Source of the DNA: Planctomycetaceae bacterium
Lineage (GTDB): Bacteria; Planctomycetota; Planctomycetia; Planctomycetales; Planctomycetaceae
Direction: 5' to 3'
Length of the DNA: 64,000 nucleotides
NCBI GenBank assembly: GCA_041398785.1
Contig: JAWKUA010000021.1
Location: forward strand, 66,347 to 130,346
Shown here: piece after piece, positions 28,058 through 40,000 of the stretch
Layout: each line of letters opens with the position of its first letter
How positions within the stretch are numbered: position 1 is the first letter of the stretch
Position numbers and translations under genes: made by a program
Notes under the pieces: generated by a model
What the model saw: only the letters and a program-made list of their open reading frames with translations
The model's database searches: none
What the model was told of the DNA's origin: nothing

Positions 28058-29572
28058 ATGCACCTGAATATCTCGCAGCAGATGAAAATGAGTCAGCAGA
28101 TGAAGCTGGCTCCGCGGATGATCCAGTCAATGGAGATTCTGCAACTGAACATGATGGCACTGAACGAACGTATCGAGCAGGAGCTGGTCGAGAACGTCAC
28201 TCTGGAAGTCGTCAACAAAGATCGAGACGCGCCCGTCGATGAAGCCGACCGCGTTCTCACCCCCGACGATCCTCGCGAAGCACGAGAACTGAAGAAGGAC
28301 GTTGAGGAACGGGAGCTGGTCGCCGGCAACGACACCAACAACGAGTCGGACTTCGAACGCCTGCTGGAGATCTCCTCCGAATGGCCCGAAGACAACGTGG
28401 GTTTCGGCGGGTCGAAGCCATCGTCAAATCAGATCGGCGACGACGCTGACCGTCAGCACGACGCCATGGCCAACATGACCGCGCGTCCTCAGTCGCTGCA
28501 CGAGTACCTGCTGGAACAGTTCACATTCTTTTCCATCGACGACACGAAGCGGCAGTTCGGCGAATACCTGATTCAGCATCTGGATCACAACGGACGACTT
28601 CAAAGTCTGCTGCCGGAAATCGCGCAGCAGTTCAATCGCGTCTACGATGCGGCGATCACTCACGAACAGGCGGAAGACGTGCTGAGCATGATTCAGCATC
28701 TGGACCCGCCGGGCGTCGGAGCCCGCGACCACAAGGAAATGCTGCTGCTGCAGATCGAAGATCACATGCCCTTTCATGAGGTCATGGAAGTTCTGGTCCG
28801 CGACCATCTGGAAGACATCGCCTTCAACCGCCTGCCGGTCATTCAAAAGGCGACCGGCTACAGCATCGATATGATCAAGGTCGGCATCGAACAGATTCAG
28901 ACGCTGAATCCTTATCCCGGTCGCGGTTTCGAACAGCGTCCGGTGCAGCGGGTGACTCCGGATCTGGCGGTGGAAAAGGATTCCGACGGCAAATACATCG
29001 TGCGACTGCTGGATGAGTACGTTCCGGAGCTGCGGATCAGTCCCCGGTATGCTCGGATGCTGAAGGAAAACCCGACTCAGGAAACTCGCGACTGGATCAA
29101 GAAGAAGGTCGAATCCGCTCGCTGGCTGATTGAATCCATCGAACAGCGGTACAGCACACTGAAGAAGGTCGCTCAGGAAATCGTCGACCACCAGCAGGAC
29201 TTTCTTGATCTGGGCCCGGAACACATCGCGCCGCTGAAGATGCAACAGATCGCGGACCGCGTGGGTGTTCACGTCACGACTGTTTCCCGGGCGGTGGACG
29301 AAAAGTGGATCCAGACACCGCGCGGTTTGTTTCCGCTGAAGCGCTTCTTCGGCGGCGGTACTCAGACGGCGGACGGCGAAGAAGTGGCGTGGGACACGAT
29401 CCGTATCAAGCTGCAGGAACTGATCGACGGCGAAGATAAGAGCAAACCGCTGAGCGACGATGCTCTGGTGGAAGCGCTGGCCGGTCAGGGTCTGACACTG
29501 GCTCGCCGCACGATCACGAAGTACCGCAAGCAAATGGGAATTCCCAGCAGCCGCCAGCGCCGGGAATACTGA
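28058..29572 (+). CDS. rpoN: RNA polymerase sigma-54 factor
   Basis: A 504-residue alternative sigma factor directing transcription from -24/-12 promoters with enhancer-binding ATPases. Region I is the Gln/Met-rich N-terminus (QQMKMSQQMKLAPRMIQSMEILQLN); an acidic linker follows (about 70-145). The core-binding domain includes LDPPGVGARD, the helix-turn-helix is MQQIADRVGVHVTTVSRAV, and the C-terminus holds the RpoN box ARRTITKYRKQ. It follows recR by 160 bases, which include a possible sigma-54 promoter. Confidence 0.96.
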   Translation: MHLNISQQMKMSQQMKLAPRMIQSMEILQLNMMALNERIEQELVENVTLEVVNKDRDAPVDEADRVLTPDDPREARELKKDVEERELVAGNDTNNESDFERLLEISSEWPEDNVGFGGSKPSSNQIGDDADRQHDAMANMTARPQSLHEYLLEQFTFFSIDDTKRQFGEYLIQHLDHNGRLQSLLPEIAQQFNRVYDAAITHEQAEDVLSMIQHLDPPGVGARDHKEMLLLQIEDHMPFHEVMEVLVRDHLEDIAFNRLPVIQKATGYSIDMIKVGIEQIQTLNPYPGRGFEQRPVQRVTPDLAVEKDSDGKYIVRLLDEYVPELRISPRYARMLKENPTQETRDWIKKKVESARWLIESIEQRYSTLKKVAQEIVDHQQDFLDLGPEHIAPLKMQQIADRVGVHVTTVSRAVDEKWIQTPRGLFPLKRFFGGGTQTADGEEVAWDTIRIKLQELIDGEDKSKPLSDDALVEALAGQGLTLARRTITKYRKQMGIPSSRQRREY

Positions 29573-29628
29573 TCGTCCGGGCGGTCAGGCTTCCGGGAAT
29601 ACGAGCGGCCACGTCAAGTCCGGTCGGC

Positions 29629-30549
29629 TTACAAATGCTGCCAGCCGGTGACCTGCAGCGGTGAGCGGTCACCCGTTTCCGTGATGACATGCAGTCCGGG
29701 CTCCTGAGTCACGTTCCCGATCACGTGACAGCCGACGTCGGCAGGCGCGCTTTCGATCAGGCTCAAATCCGCCGGCGAGACCGCCAGCAGCAGTTCGAAG
29801 TCTTCACCATCACTGAATGCACGTCGCAATCGGTCGTCGAACGGCAGGTCAGCACTGACATCCGGATGAATCGGAATCCGGTTCGTCCGCAGGATTGCTC
29901 CCGTGCCGCTGGCTTCCATCATTCGCGAAAGATCGATGGACAATCCGTCGCTGACGTCGATCATCGAATGGATGGCAACGTTGTTCACCAGCCATTCGGC
30001 CATTGCCAGCCGCGGTTCAAATGTCAAATGACGGTCGGTCGTCAGACTTCCACCCAGCGGTCCCGTGACAATCAGCACGTCTCCCGGCTTCGCGCCGGAA
30101 CGCAGCACGGGGTTCGCAGCCATGGGAACTCCTGTCAGGCAGACGTTGATCGCAAATGGACCGTCCCAGGAATTCGTGTCGCCGCCAGCCACGCAGAAGC
30201 CATACCGATTGGCCAGCGCGGCGATTCCTTCATAAAGACTGTTCAGGAATTCGTCGGGCGAAGTCAGAGACCTGGGCACGGCCAGTGACAGAAACGCCGA
30301 CGTCGGCCGACACGCCATCGCCGCCAGGTCACTGAGGTTCACCGCGACCGATTTGCGTCCGGCAAGGCCGGGCGACGTGTGCTTCAAATCGAAGTGAACG
30401 CCGTCGAGCAGCATGTCGGTGACAATGATCTGCTGAGTGGCATTGGAACAGTCGATCACAGCTCCGTCGTCGCCGATACCAATCTGCACGGGCGGACGTT
30501 CGGGAAACCGCTTTGCCAGTTGGCGAATGAATTCACGTTCCGATGTCAT
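29629..30549 (-). CDS. thiL: Thiamine-monophosphate kinase
   Basis: A 306-residue enzyme that makes thiamine diphosphate from thiamine monophosphate and ATP. It shows GIGDDGAVI, VTDMLLDGVHFD, AVNLSDLAAM, VAGGDTN and IDVSDGLSIDL, the metal- and nucleotide-binding signatures of ThiL, and SDGEDFELL near the C-terminus. The length is normal. It is divergent from rsmG with 137 bases between them, and no other thiamine gene is adjacent. Confidence 0.93.
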   Translation of the reverse strand: MTSEREFIRQLAKRFPERPPVQIGIGDDGAVIDCSNATQQIIVTDMLLDGVHFDLKHTSPGLAGRKSVAVNLSDLAAMACRPTSAFLSLAVPRSLTSPDEFLNSLYEGIAALANRYGFCVAGGDTNSWDGPFAINVCLTGVPMAANPVLRSGAKPGDVLIVTGPLGGSLTTDRHLTFEPRLAMAEWLVNNVAIHSMIDVSDGLSIDLSRMMEASGTGAILRTNRIPIHPDVSADLPFDDRLRRAFSDGEDFELLLAVSPADLSLIESAPADVGCHVIGNVTQEPGLHVITETGDRSPLQVTGWQHL

Positions 30550-30686
30550 GTGTGTCAGTTTAACGACTTCCAGCGTGTGCGGCGTGCCGCACCGCGACCG
30601 CTGCTATAGTCCGTTCCGCCGGGAGCACACGGGTGATACGACGCCGCGGCGTGAAACGGTTCCCTTGATTTAGTGAAAACACACGA

Positions 30687-31325
30687 ATGATCGAATCACT
30701 GACAGCCGTTCTGCTTCGCTGCGGCGTGGAACTTTCGGACGAGTCCGTCGCACTGCTGGACCAGTACTGCGAGCGGTTATGGGACTGGAACAGGAAGCTG
30801 AACCTGACTCGCCACACGGATCCGGAAGCGTTCGTGACGCGCGACCTGCTGGATACTCAGCAGCTTGCCGAACACATCGCGAGCGGAGAAACGGTGCTGG
30901 ACATCGGGTCGGGAGGCGGTGTTCCCGGCGTTCCGATGGCCATCCTGCGGCCGGATCTGTGCATCACTCTTGCGGAAAGCAGCGGTCGCAAGGCGGCAGC
31001 CTTGAAGGCGATCCTTGGCGATCTGAAGCTTGCAATTCCCGTACTTGCCGAACGCGGCGAAGACATCCTGAAAACTCGAACGTTCGACACCGCGACGGCG
31101 CGAGCGGTGGCTCCGCTGAAGAAACTGCTGCCGCTTCTGAGGCCCGTGAGAAACTCCTTTGGGAAATTACTGCTGATCAAGGGCCCAAACTGGGTTTCGG
31201 AGCGTAAAGAAGCAGAAGCCGGCAAGCACCTGCGCGGCTTTACGATTGATGTCCTGGCGGAATATGCAACTCCCGGTCGCGACGGCAGGAGCGTCATATT
31301 GCAGATCGTCGGCGGGAAGTCGTAG
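30687..31325 (+). CDS. rsmG: 16S rRNA (guanine-527-N7)-methyltransferase
   Basis: A 212-residue SAM-dependent methyltransferase that modifies 16S rRNA at G527. It has the N-terminal WNRKLNLTRHTDPEAFVTRDLLDT, the SAM loop VLDIGSGGGVPGVPMAI, ESSGRKAAAL and TARAVAPLKKLLPL, all typical. It stands without gidA or parAB neighbours, an arrangement different from that of many bacteria. Confidence 0.93.
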   Translation: MIESLTAVLLRCGVELSDESVALLDQYCERLWDWNRKLNLTRHTDPEAFVTRDLLDTQQLAEHIASGETVLDIGSGGGVPGVPMAILRPDLCITLAESSGRKAAALKAILGDLKLAIPVLAERGEDILKTRTFDTATARAVAPLKKLLPLLRPVRNSFGKLLLIKGPNWVSERKEAEAGKHLRGFTIDVLAEYATPGRDGRSVILQIVGGKS

Positions 31326-31427
31326 CCGCCGCGTTCGTGATATCGGTCGCCGACAGGGACGGCAAACAGCACCGTCGACAGGACCGCTGATCGACAAGCG
31401 CAGCGCTGCGGTAGTCCTTCGCGGAAC

Positions 31428-32684
31428 TCAGCCGATGTTGGTTTCCAGAAACCGGGCCAAAGTGTGGAAGTCGCTTCCCGGTGGAATAAAGCGAACAACG
31501 GTGACCAGAGTTTCCGGGTCGACAAGGTTTTCGAACGGAACGTAGTGCAGGTCCAGTTGGCCCGACACGGACACCATCACGCCGTTGTGTTCTTCTTCGC
31601 ACAAAGCCCGGTAGGCTCCGACGCCCAGTTGACTGCCCAGCATCACGTCGAAGGCATGCGGCCGGGCACAGCGGGATTCGTAGCCGAGCTGCAGACCGGT
31701 GACCTTTCGATCGACGCCGGTTCGCTTTTTGAATTCCGCCTTCACGCGTTTGGCGAACATTTTTCCGAGATCGACGTGAGCGACGGAAATGTGTCCGTGC
31801 TCGTCACGAGGCACGTCCTTCAGAGCGTCATCGGACAGGAATTCCGCCAGCCCTTCGGCCAGGACGATGACGCCGTAATCCTTGCCCTGTTTTTCGCTGC
31901 GGTACTTCATGACGCGGACGATCTTGTCGACGACCTTGTCAATATCCATGACCTTCCGTTCGGGAGTCGACTCGTGTGACGCATAGCGCTCGTCGATATC
32001 CTCCACGCTCAGAACCAGGCTGGCTTCGCCGGCGATCGCGGCTCCGTAGGCCAGCCAGCCGGCGCTGCGTCCCATGCTTTCGACAACGAAGTAGGCTCGC
32101 GACGCTTCCGCATCCGCGTGCAGATTGCGGATTTCCGTGCCCAGAGTTTCCACGGCGGTGAAATACCCGAACGTGAAGTCGATTCCCATGTAGTCGTTGT
32201 CGATCGTCTTCGGAACGTGGACCACGGGAATCTGCTTGCTGCCGGCCGGCAGACGATCCTGAAACATCTTCAGCTTGTTGGCTGTCTTCAGCGTGTCGTC
32301 TCCGCCGATGGAAACCAGTGCGTCGACACCCAGCGAACAAAGGCCGTCGTAGACTCGCTTCAGCGGAGCCGACTTTTCCGGATCCTGCAGGTCCGCGGGA
32401 CTGGTGACGTGTTTTCCGGGATTGGCCCGCGCCGTTCCGATCAGAATGCCCTGCTTGCTGCGAGTCCGGCGGAGCATGACTTCGTGCAGATTGATGTAGT
32501 CGATGCCTTCGCGCAGCGGATTCTCGGGCGTGTAATCCGTCAGGCTGGAGTAGCCGTACTTGATACCGACGACTTCGATACCGTTGTTAAGACACGAAAT
32601 CGCGCACGTCGAAATGACTGCGTTGGCGGCCGGAGCCGGACCGCCGGCAAACAACAGAGCAACTTTTTTGATAGCGTGAGTCAT
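31428..32684 (-). CDS. pfp: Diphosphate-dependent phosphofructokinase
   Basis: A 418-residue PfkA-superfamily enzyme interconverting fructose 6-phosphate and fructose 1,6-bisphosphate. The ATG at 32684 starts THAIKKVALLFAGGPAPA; a longer frame to 32810 adds 42 unrelated residues. The phosphoryl-donor region reads GGDDT, not the GGDGS of ATP enzymes, and is followed by PKTIDNDY with Lys in place of Gly; both point to pyrophosphate as donor. ESMGRSAGWLA and the later LQLGYESRCA are also present. Donor choice is inferred from these motifs. It lies downstream of accC. Confidence 0.86.
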   Translation of the reverse strand: MTHAIKKVALLFAGGPAPAANAVISTCAISCLNNGIEVVGIKYGYSSLTDYTPENPLREGIDYINLHEVMLRRTRSKQGILIGTARANPGKHVTSPADLQDPEKSAPLKRVYDGLCSLGVDALVSIGGDDTLKTANKLKMFQDRLPAGSKQIPVVHVPKTIDNDYMGIDFTFGYFTAVETLGTEIRNLHADAEASRAYFVVESMGRSAGWLAYGAAIAGEASLVLSVEDIDERYASHESTPERKVMDIDKVVDKIVRVMKYRSEKQGKDYGVIVLAEGLAEFLSDDALKDVPRDEHGHISVAHVDLGKMFAKRVKAEFKKRTGVDRKVTGLQLGYESRCARPHAFDVMLGSQLGVGAYRALCEEEHNGVMVSVSGQLDLHYVPFENLVDPETLVTVVRFIPPGSDFHTLARFLETNIG

Positions 32685-32886
32685 AGCTTTGAATACCACA
32701 GCGTAAGTGACATCAGGAAGTGGGCTGTCAAATTTCATCAGCCCGAAAAATGAACCGATCACCGAACAACTTCCGGCGGAGCTGTGCCGCTGCACAGCCG
32801 GGAAGGCCATTTGGGTCCGTTTAGGCGATCGCAGGACGAGTCATGGCCGGCCCGCTTTAACGGCAGTCATCGGCTTCCGGCGGCAA

Positions 32887-34224
32887 CTACCACGTGCGTT
32901 CGACAAACGTGGTATCGACTGTGCCGTCAACGAATGCCGAATGATTAAACATCTTCTTTGCCAGCGGCAGTGTCGTGTGAACGCCTTCCACGACAAATTC
33001 ACGCAGGCAGCGCCTCATGCACGAAATCGCTTCGTCACGAGTCGGCTTGTGAACAATCAGCTTGCCGATCATCGAATCGTAATACGGACTAATGGTGTAG
33101 TTCTCGTAGACGTGCGAATCAAACCGAACTCCGCCGCCGCCGGGAAGTCTCAGTTTTGATATTCGGCCGGGGCTTCCCCGAAAGTCGTTATCCGGATCTT
33201 CGGCGTTGATTCTCAGTTCGATGGCTGAACCGTTGCAGGGAATGTCCTGCTGCGTGAACTGCAGCTTTTCTCCGGCGGCGACCAGAATCTGCTGCTTGAT
33301 CAGATCGATTCCCGTGACCATTTCCGTTACCGGGTGTTCGACCTGAATTCGGGCATTCACCTCGATAAAGTAGAAGTTGTGGTCCCTGTCGACGATGAAT
33401 TCGACGGTCCCGGCATTCTGATAGCCGGATTCCTGAATCAGCCGGACGGCGGCCGCGCAGATCTTTGAACGGATTTTGTCGGGCAGGTTCGGAGCGGGGC
33501 TTTCTTCGATCAGCTTCTGATGCTTGCGCTGCATCGAACAGTCACGTTCCCACAGATGCACCGCGTTTCCGTGCGAATCCGCCAGCACCTGAACTTCGAC
33601 GTGCCGCGGACGTTCGACGTACTTTTCCAGATAGACACCGGCGTTGCTGAACGCCTTTTCGGCTTCGGCCGAGGCGGCCTGCAGACCGGCGCGCAGCGAC
33701 ACTTCATTCCCGGCGACTCGCATGCCCTTCCCGCCGCCGCCGGCCGTGGCCTTGATCAGAACCGGGTAGCCGATTTCCCCGGCGATCCGCACAGCTTCGT
33801 TGACATCGGAAATCAGTCCTTCGCTGCCCGGCACGCAGGGAACCTTCGCGGCCATCGCGATCTTCCGGGCGCTGACTTTGTCGCCCAGCTTTGACATCGC
33901 TTCATGCGGCGGTCCGATGAATTCGATGTTGCACTTGCGGCAGACTTCGGCGAAGTGAGCGTTTTCGGAAAGAAAACCGTAGCCGGGATGAATGGCCTGA
34001 ACGTTGCCCACTTCAGCCGCGCTGATAATGCGGTTGATCAGCAGATAACTTTGCGACGCCGGAGCCGGGCCGATGCACCAGGCTTCGTCGGCGAGATCCA
34101 GGTAATGAGATCCCCGGTCGGCTTCACTGAACACGGCAACGGTTTCGATGCCGAGTTCCCGGCAGGCTCGAATGATCCGCAGAGCGATCTCGCCGCGGTT
34201 CGCAATCAGGATTCGTTGAAACAT
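32887..34224 (-). CDS. accC: Acetyl-CoA carboxylase, biotin carboxylase subunit
   Basis: A 445-residue ATP-grasp enzyme that carboxylates the biotin of AccB. The N-terminal ILIANRGEIALRIIRACRELG, the glycine loop KATAGGGGKGMRV, RDCSMQRKHQKLIEESPAP and VNARIQVEHPVTEMVTGIDL are complete. It follows accB by 18 bases on the minus strand, so the two make one transcript. The length is normal. Confidence 0.96.
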   Translation of the reverse strand: MFQRILIANRGEIALRIIRACRELGIETVAVFSEADRGSHYLDLADEAWCIGPAPASQSYLLINRIISAAEVGNVQAIHPGYGFLSENAHFAEVCRKCNIEFIGPPHEAMSKLGDKVSARKIAMAAKVPCVPGSEGLISDVNEAVRIAGEIGYPVLIKATAGGGGKGMRVAGNEVSLRAGLQAASAEAEKAFSNAGVYLEKYVERPRHVEVQVLADSHGNAVHLWERDCSMQRKHQKLIEESPAPNLPDKIRSKICAAAVRLIQESGYQNAGTVEFIVDRDHNFYFIEVNARIQVEHPVTEMVTGIDLIKQQILVAAGEKLQFTQQDIPCNGSAIELRINAEDPDNDFRGSPGRISKLRLPGGGGVRFDSHVYENYTISPYYDSMIGKLIVHKPTRDEAISCMRRCLREFVVEGVHTTLPLAKKMFNHSAFVDGTVDTTFVERTW

Positions 34225-34242
34225 GGAGGCGGATTCCGTCGG

Positions 34243-34749
34243 TTAAGCCGGTTCGATTCGAAACAGCGGCTGGCCGAACTCGACCGCGTCGCCGTTTTCG
34301 ACGAGGATCTCAACAATCCGGCCGGATTTCTCCGCGGGAATCTGGTTGAACACCTTCATTGCTTCGATGATGCAGACAACGGTTTCCGGCCCCACGACCG
34401 AACCGACTTTCACAAACGCGTCATCTTCCGGGCTGGCCGACGAATAAAACGTTCCGACGGTTGGAGCGTCGATTGTGATGCCCTTCGGTGCAGCAGCCGC
34501 GGCGGGTGCTGCTGCAGGAGCGGGACTGGCCGGCGCCGCAGAGGGCAACGGCGCAGAAGCAACCGGAGCGGCGAACGACATTCCGGCCGGCATCGCAACC
34601 TGTTTCGGTCCGCGACGAACTTTCCAGGATTCGCCGTCTCGAGTGAGGTTGGCTTCCGTGACGCCGAACTTTTCCATCAGTTGAAGCAGACGGCGAAATT
34701 TCAGTAAATCGAAGCCACCTTTATCGTCGGATTCGGGTGTTTTGGGCAT
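34243..34749 (-). CDS. accB: Acetyl-CoA carboxylase, biotin carboxyl carrier protein
   Basis: A 168-residue carrier. The ATG at 34749 is preferred; a GTG at 34773 would add eight residues. An N-terminal helical part (FDLLKFRRLLQLMEKFGVTEANL) is followed by an Ala/Pro-rich linker (about 65-90) and the biotinyl domain with the attachment site EAMKVFNQI, where the Lys carries biotin. It supplies malonyl-CoA for fatty acid synthesis with AccC. It lies between pepP and accC. Confidence 0.94.
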   Translation of the reverse strand: MPKTPESDDKGGFDLLKFRRLLQLMEKFGVTEANLTRDGESWKVRRGPKQVAMPAGMSFAAPVASAPLPSAAPASPAPAAAPAAAAAPKGITIDAPTVGTFYSSASPEDDAFVKVGSVVGPETVVCIIEAMKVFNQIPAEKSGRIVEILVENGDAVEFGQPLFRIEPA

Positions 34750-34841
34750 TTGATGATCTCGTGGGATAAGCACGTCAGAAAGCGCAGAACGCCTGCCTCA
34801 GCCGTGAAAATTCGGGGCACAGCTTCGTGAAACGGCCGGAA

Positions 34842-35951
34842 TTATGCAAGGAAATCCATCACTGCCTGTTCGAATTCCCGTGGAACAGAGGTCAGGACTT
34901 CACATCCGTCTTTCGTGACCAGCACATCGTCCTCAATCCGCACACCGAACCTGTCCCGCAGATAAATCCCCGGCTCCACAGTGACCACCGTTCCCGGCCG
35001 CAACGTCTCCTCTGACAGGGGGCTTAACCGGACGGATTCGTGAATTTCCAGGCCGAATCCGTGCCCCAGGCCGTGACCGAAGTGCCGGCCATACCCGGCG
35101 TCGGCGATCATGCCGCGCGCAACGGCGTCGACATCCCGGCAGAGGACTCCCGGTTTGATGGCCGCGATCGCCGCCTGCTGAGCGGCCAGCACCGTTTCGT
35201 ACACCGTGCGCATTTGCTTCGTCGGTTTGCCGGTGATGAACGCGCGAGTCAGATCGCTGCGGTAGCCTGTCCGCGTTTCGGCTCCCCAGTCGATCAGCAG
35301 CATCGGCGATTCGCCGACGCGCAGGTCGCCCGCGTGAGCATGAGGCAGGGCTCCCGTCGGCCCGACGCCCACAATGGGTTCGAACGCCGGGCCGTTGGCT
35401 CCGAAGTCTCGCATCGCGGCTTCCAGCAGATAACGAATCTCCCGCTCCGTTTGATCCGGCCGCAGACTGCTGCAGACAACGCTGATTCCTCGTTCCGCCA
35501 TCGCAATCGCGTCACGAATCTGCTGCAGTTCCCAGCGATCCTTGACCGAGCGAAGCCGCTCCGTCAGGTCACTGGTCGAAACAAGTTCGACGTTTGGCAG
35601 CTTTTCGGCCAGAACCGCGTGCTGTGCGACGGTCAGATGATCCGCTTCGATCCCCAAGCGCTTCACCTTTGTCTTCTGAAGCAGTTGAGAAACGAATTCC
35701 ATCATCGAAGTCGTGGCGTCGCGAATGACGGCCTCCACGCCGGGGCATTCGGTGGCCAGTTGAGTCTGATATCGCGTATCGCTGATAAGCACTGTTGTCG
35801 CCGAGCTGACAAACAGCCACGTCGAATCGCCGCTGAATCCCGTCAGATACCGAACATTCGCCACACCGCTGACCAGCAGCCCGTCAATTCCGGGAACTTT
35901 TAGGCTTCGAACCAGCCGGCTCCGGCGAGAAGCATAGTTGGGACCTGTCAT
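34842..35951 (-). CDS. pepP: M24-family Xaa-Pro aminopeptidase
   Basis: A 369-residue metallopeptidase. The ATG at 35951 gives MTGPNYASRRSRLVRSL, a typical creatinase-N start; the longer frame to 36206 adds 85 residues without similarity. The N-terminal creatinase domain (1-125) is followed by the pita-bread domain with metal ligands in IDWGAETRTGYRSDLTR, HGLGHGFGLEIHE, VEPGIYL and RIEDDVLVT. The pepP-accB-accC order is widespread in bacteria; here efp is missing from the set. Confidence 0.9.
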   Translation of the reverse strand: MTGPNYASRRSRLVRSLKVPGIDGLLVSGVANVRYLTGFSGDSTWLFVSSATTVLISDTRYQTQLATECPGVEAVIRDATTSMMEFVSQLLQKTKVKRLGIEADHLTVAQHAVLAEKLPNVELVSTSDLTERLRSVKDRWELQQIRDAIAMAERGISVVCSSLRPDQTEREIRYLLEAAMRDFGANGPAFEPIVGVGPTGALPHAHAGDLRVGESPMLLIDWGAETRTGYRSDLTRAFITGKPTKQMRTVYETVLAAQQAAIAAIKPGVLCRDVDAVARGMIADAGYGRHFGHGLGHGFGLEIHESVRLSPLSEETLRPGTVVTVEPGIYLRDRFGVRIEDDVLVTKDGCEVLTSVPREFEQAVMDFLA

Positions 35952-36386
35952 CGACTGGATATCTCCGCTGACTGCTGAAGTGTCGCGAGGGAGTGCCTCG
36001 GAAGGGAGGCCAAAGAAAGAATCTACAAAGATAGGTGGCTGCGCAGGGGACCATAGGCTGACGCTTCCTTTGATTCCAGCATTGGTCGGTCGACCGCCAC
36101 TCGGAAGCCGCCTCGAGGAATTCCAGCCACGTTGCCGCCACGCTGTTTTGGATTCACCCGCAGCAGTTTCTGCCGGTCCTTTGCGACACAGGTTAATCAC
36201 GGCCAATTCTTCCGCGACGTGCGGTCCATTGCGTCTTGCTGCAACCGAACGTCACCGGTAGGGTCAACCAGGGTACGAGGTTACTCCGGTACAGATCCAT
36301 TCAAATCGGCATCGACCAGAAGTGCATTTGGCGAACTCCGTAATGTCTTGGTTATACCCCTGACGCGCGATCCCGAGGAGACGAAA
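35952..36386 (+). other. Divergent intergenic region between pepP and the DUF2459 gene
   Basis: These 435 bases separate two divergent genes and must hold both promoters. Open frames extend into it from each side, but without recognisable similarity. GAGGAG just before 36387 is the likely ribosome-binding site of the next gene. Confidence 0.5.
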
Positions 36387-37142
36387 GTGACGTACGACAC
36401 GCGCTGGATCTGGTTCATTGCGTGGCTGGTTGTCACGGCGATGTGCGGTGGTTGCGTCGTTTCAAGCGACTCGAACCGCGGTCTCGCCAGTCGTTCCGGA
36501 GTGGCGGGTGTTCAGCAGGTAAGTTTTGAAACGGAATCACCACGAAAGATCCATGTTGTCAGTCACGGTTGGCATACGGGGATTGTCCTGCCAACCGCTG
36601 ACGTTTCCCCTGGGATTTGGCCGGAGGTGGAGGCATTTCGAGATTACGCATTCGTCGAAATCGGTTGGGGCGACGAAGGCTTCTATCGCATGGACGGGCT
36701 TCAGGCCGGGACGCTTTTCAAGGCTGCTTTCCTGCCAACACCGAGCGTCCTGCACATTGCAGCATTCGAATCGCCACCGACTGAAGTCTTTCAGGTCAGC
36801 GATATTATCGAGGTTCCCCTGGCCCAATCGCAATTTGCTAACCTTTGCAGATTCGTTGCGGAATCGTCGGAGCGTGGGTCCGATGGAAGAGCAGTTGATT
36901 TGGGGGAAGGCCGTTACGGGTATAGCCGTTTCTATCGTGGCCGCGGTAGCTACTTCCTGCCAACAACTTGCAATGTCTGGACGGCAAGGGCCCTTCAGGC
37001 CGCCGGGCAGCCCGTGACACCCAGTCTCTGCGTGACGGCCGACGCCGTTGTGCGCCAGACAAATCGATTCGGCTATCAGTTGCAGGAGGCAGATCCCGGA
37101 CTCAAACGCGCCATGTTGCGAGCCTCCTCGGACAGCAACTGA
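36387..37142 (+). CDS. DUF2459 lipoprotein
   Basis: A 251-residue exported protein. The GTG at 36387, with GAGGAG upstream, starts a signal peptide ending in MCGGC, a probable lipobox; a frame to 36132 adds 85 residues with no signal. The body matches DUF2459 (TIGR02117): HVVSHGWHTGIVLP, FVEIGWGDEGFYR and TTCNVWTARALQAAG. The His, Asp and Cys positions are compatible with a papain-like fold, but no activity is established for the family. It is transcribed alone. Confidence 0.75.
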   Translation: MTYDTRWIWFIAWLVVTAMCGGCVVSSDSNRGLASRSGVAGVQQVSFETESPRKIHVVSHGWHTGIVLPTADVSPGIWPEVEAFRDYAFVEIGWGDEGFYRMDGLQAGTLFKAAFLPTPSVLHIAAFESPPTEVFQVSDIIEVPLAQSQFANLCRFVAESSERGSDGRAVDLGEGRYGYSRFYRGRGSYFLPTTCNVWTARALQAAGQPVTPSLCVTADAVVRQTNRFGYQLQEADPGLKRAMLRASSDSN

Positions 37143-37389
37143 ATTCTTCCAAACACCGGCCGTATAGGTGGGTCGCGACTCAGGGTGCTCCGCGGCGGCA
37201 AAGCAATTACCGCTTGCTGCATCAACTGCGTCCTCGCTGTCCGCGTAGAGATTCCGAGAGCGTAACGATATAACCCCGGCCCCGCGGTCACTCGTTTCGG
37301 TCGCGGCTTCTGTTCGGTGGTTCCTGGCGGCGTTCATTTGTGCGGACGCCGAACAGGCCTCGCCCTTCCTTCGAACAAGATTTCTCAGC

Positions 37390-39587
<2,198 letters not shown>

Positions 39588-39588
<1 letters not shown>

Positions 39589-39625
39589 GGCGAGGGCCAG
39601 ATGAGCTGTTACCTGCCCCTCGCCT
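39588..39625 (+). terminator. Hairpin after thrS
   Basis: AGGCGAGGG and its exact complement CCCTCGCCT are separated by 20 bases and begin at the last base of the thrS stop. The stem is strong, but only AATTCCTT follows, with no T run, so termination may depend on other factors. Confidence 0.5.
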
Positions 39626-40000
39626 AATTCCTTGCAGCGGAAACACGCCTCTTTTTCAAAGGGCAACGTGGCGGTGTCTCGGCGAGACACGACTTCATTG
39701 CGTCATCTCAATGAGTTTGCAACCGGCCCAATCCGGGAACCGCGACGCTCGATCGACGGTGTCCGCTGTTTTTTCCAGTCAACAACTGCCGGCGGCGCAG
39801 TGCTGAGCACCCGGACGCGGCGTCGCCATCCGTGCCGATCCGTCACGACAGCGTGCCGATTCGCACGGCGCGCGAGGGGTCGGGACACGCTGTCACGCCG
39901 GGTTCTCTTCGGCGCGATCTTTGCAATTGCCAGGCAATTGCGAACTGTGATGTCGGCGTGACCACAGGTAATCGAATGTCAGCGGGCGGAGGATGGAATC
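39626..40000 (+). other. Intergenic stretch before the SQR-like gene
   Basis: These 375 bases carry no recognisable gene or repeat. The promoter of the flavoprotein/Rieske pair is probably in the last 100 bases; GGAGGA just before 40001 is the ribosome-binding site. Confidence 0.5.
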
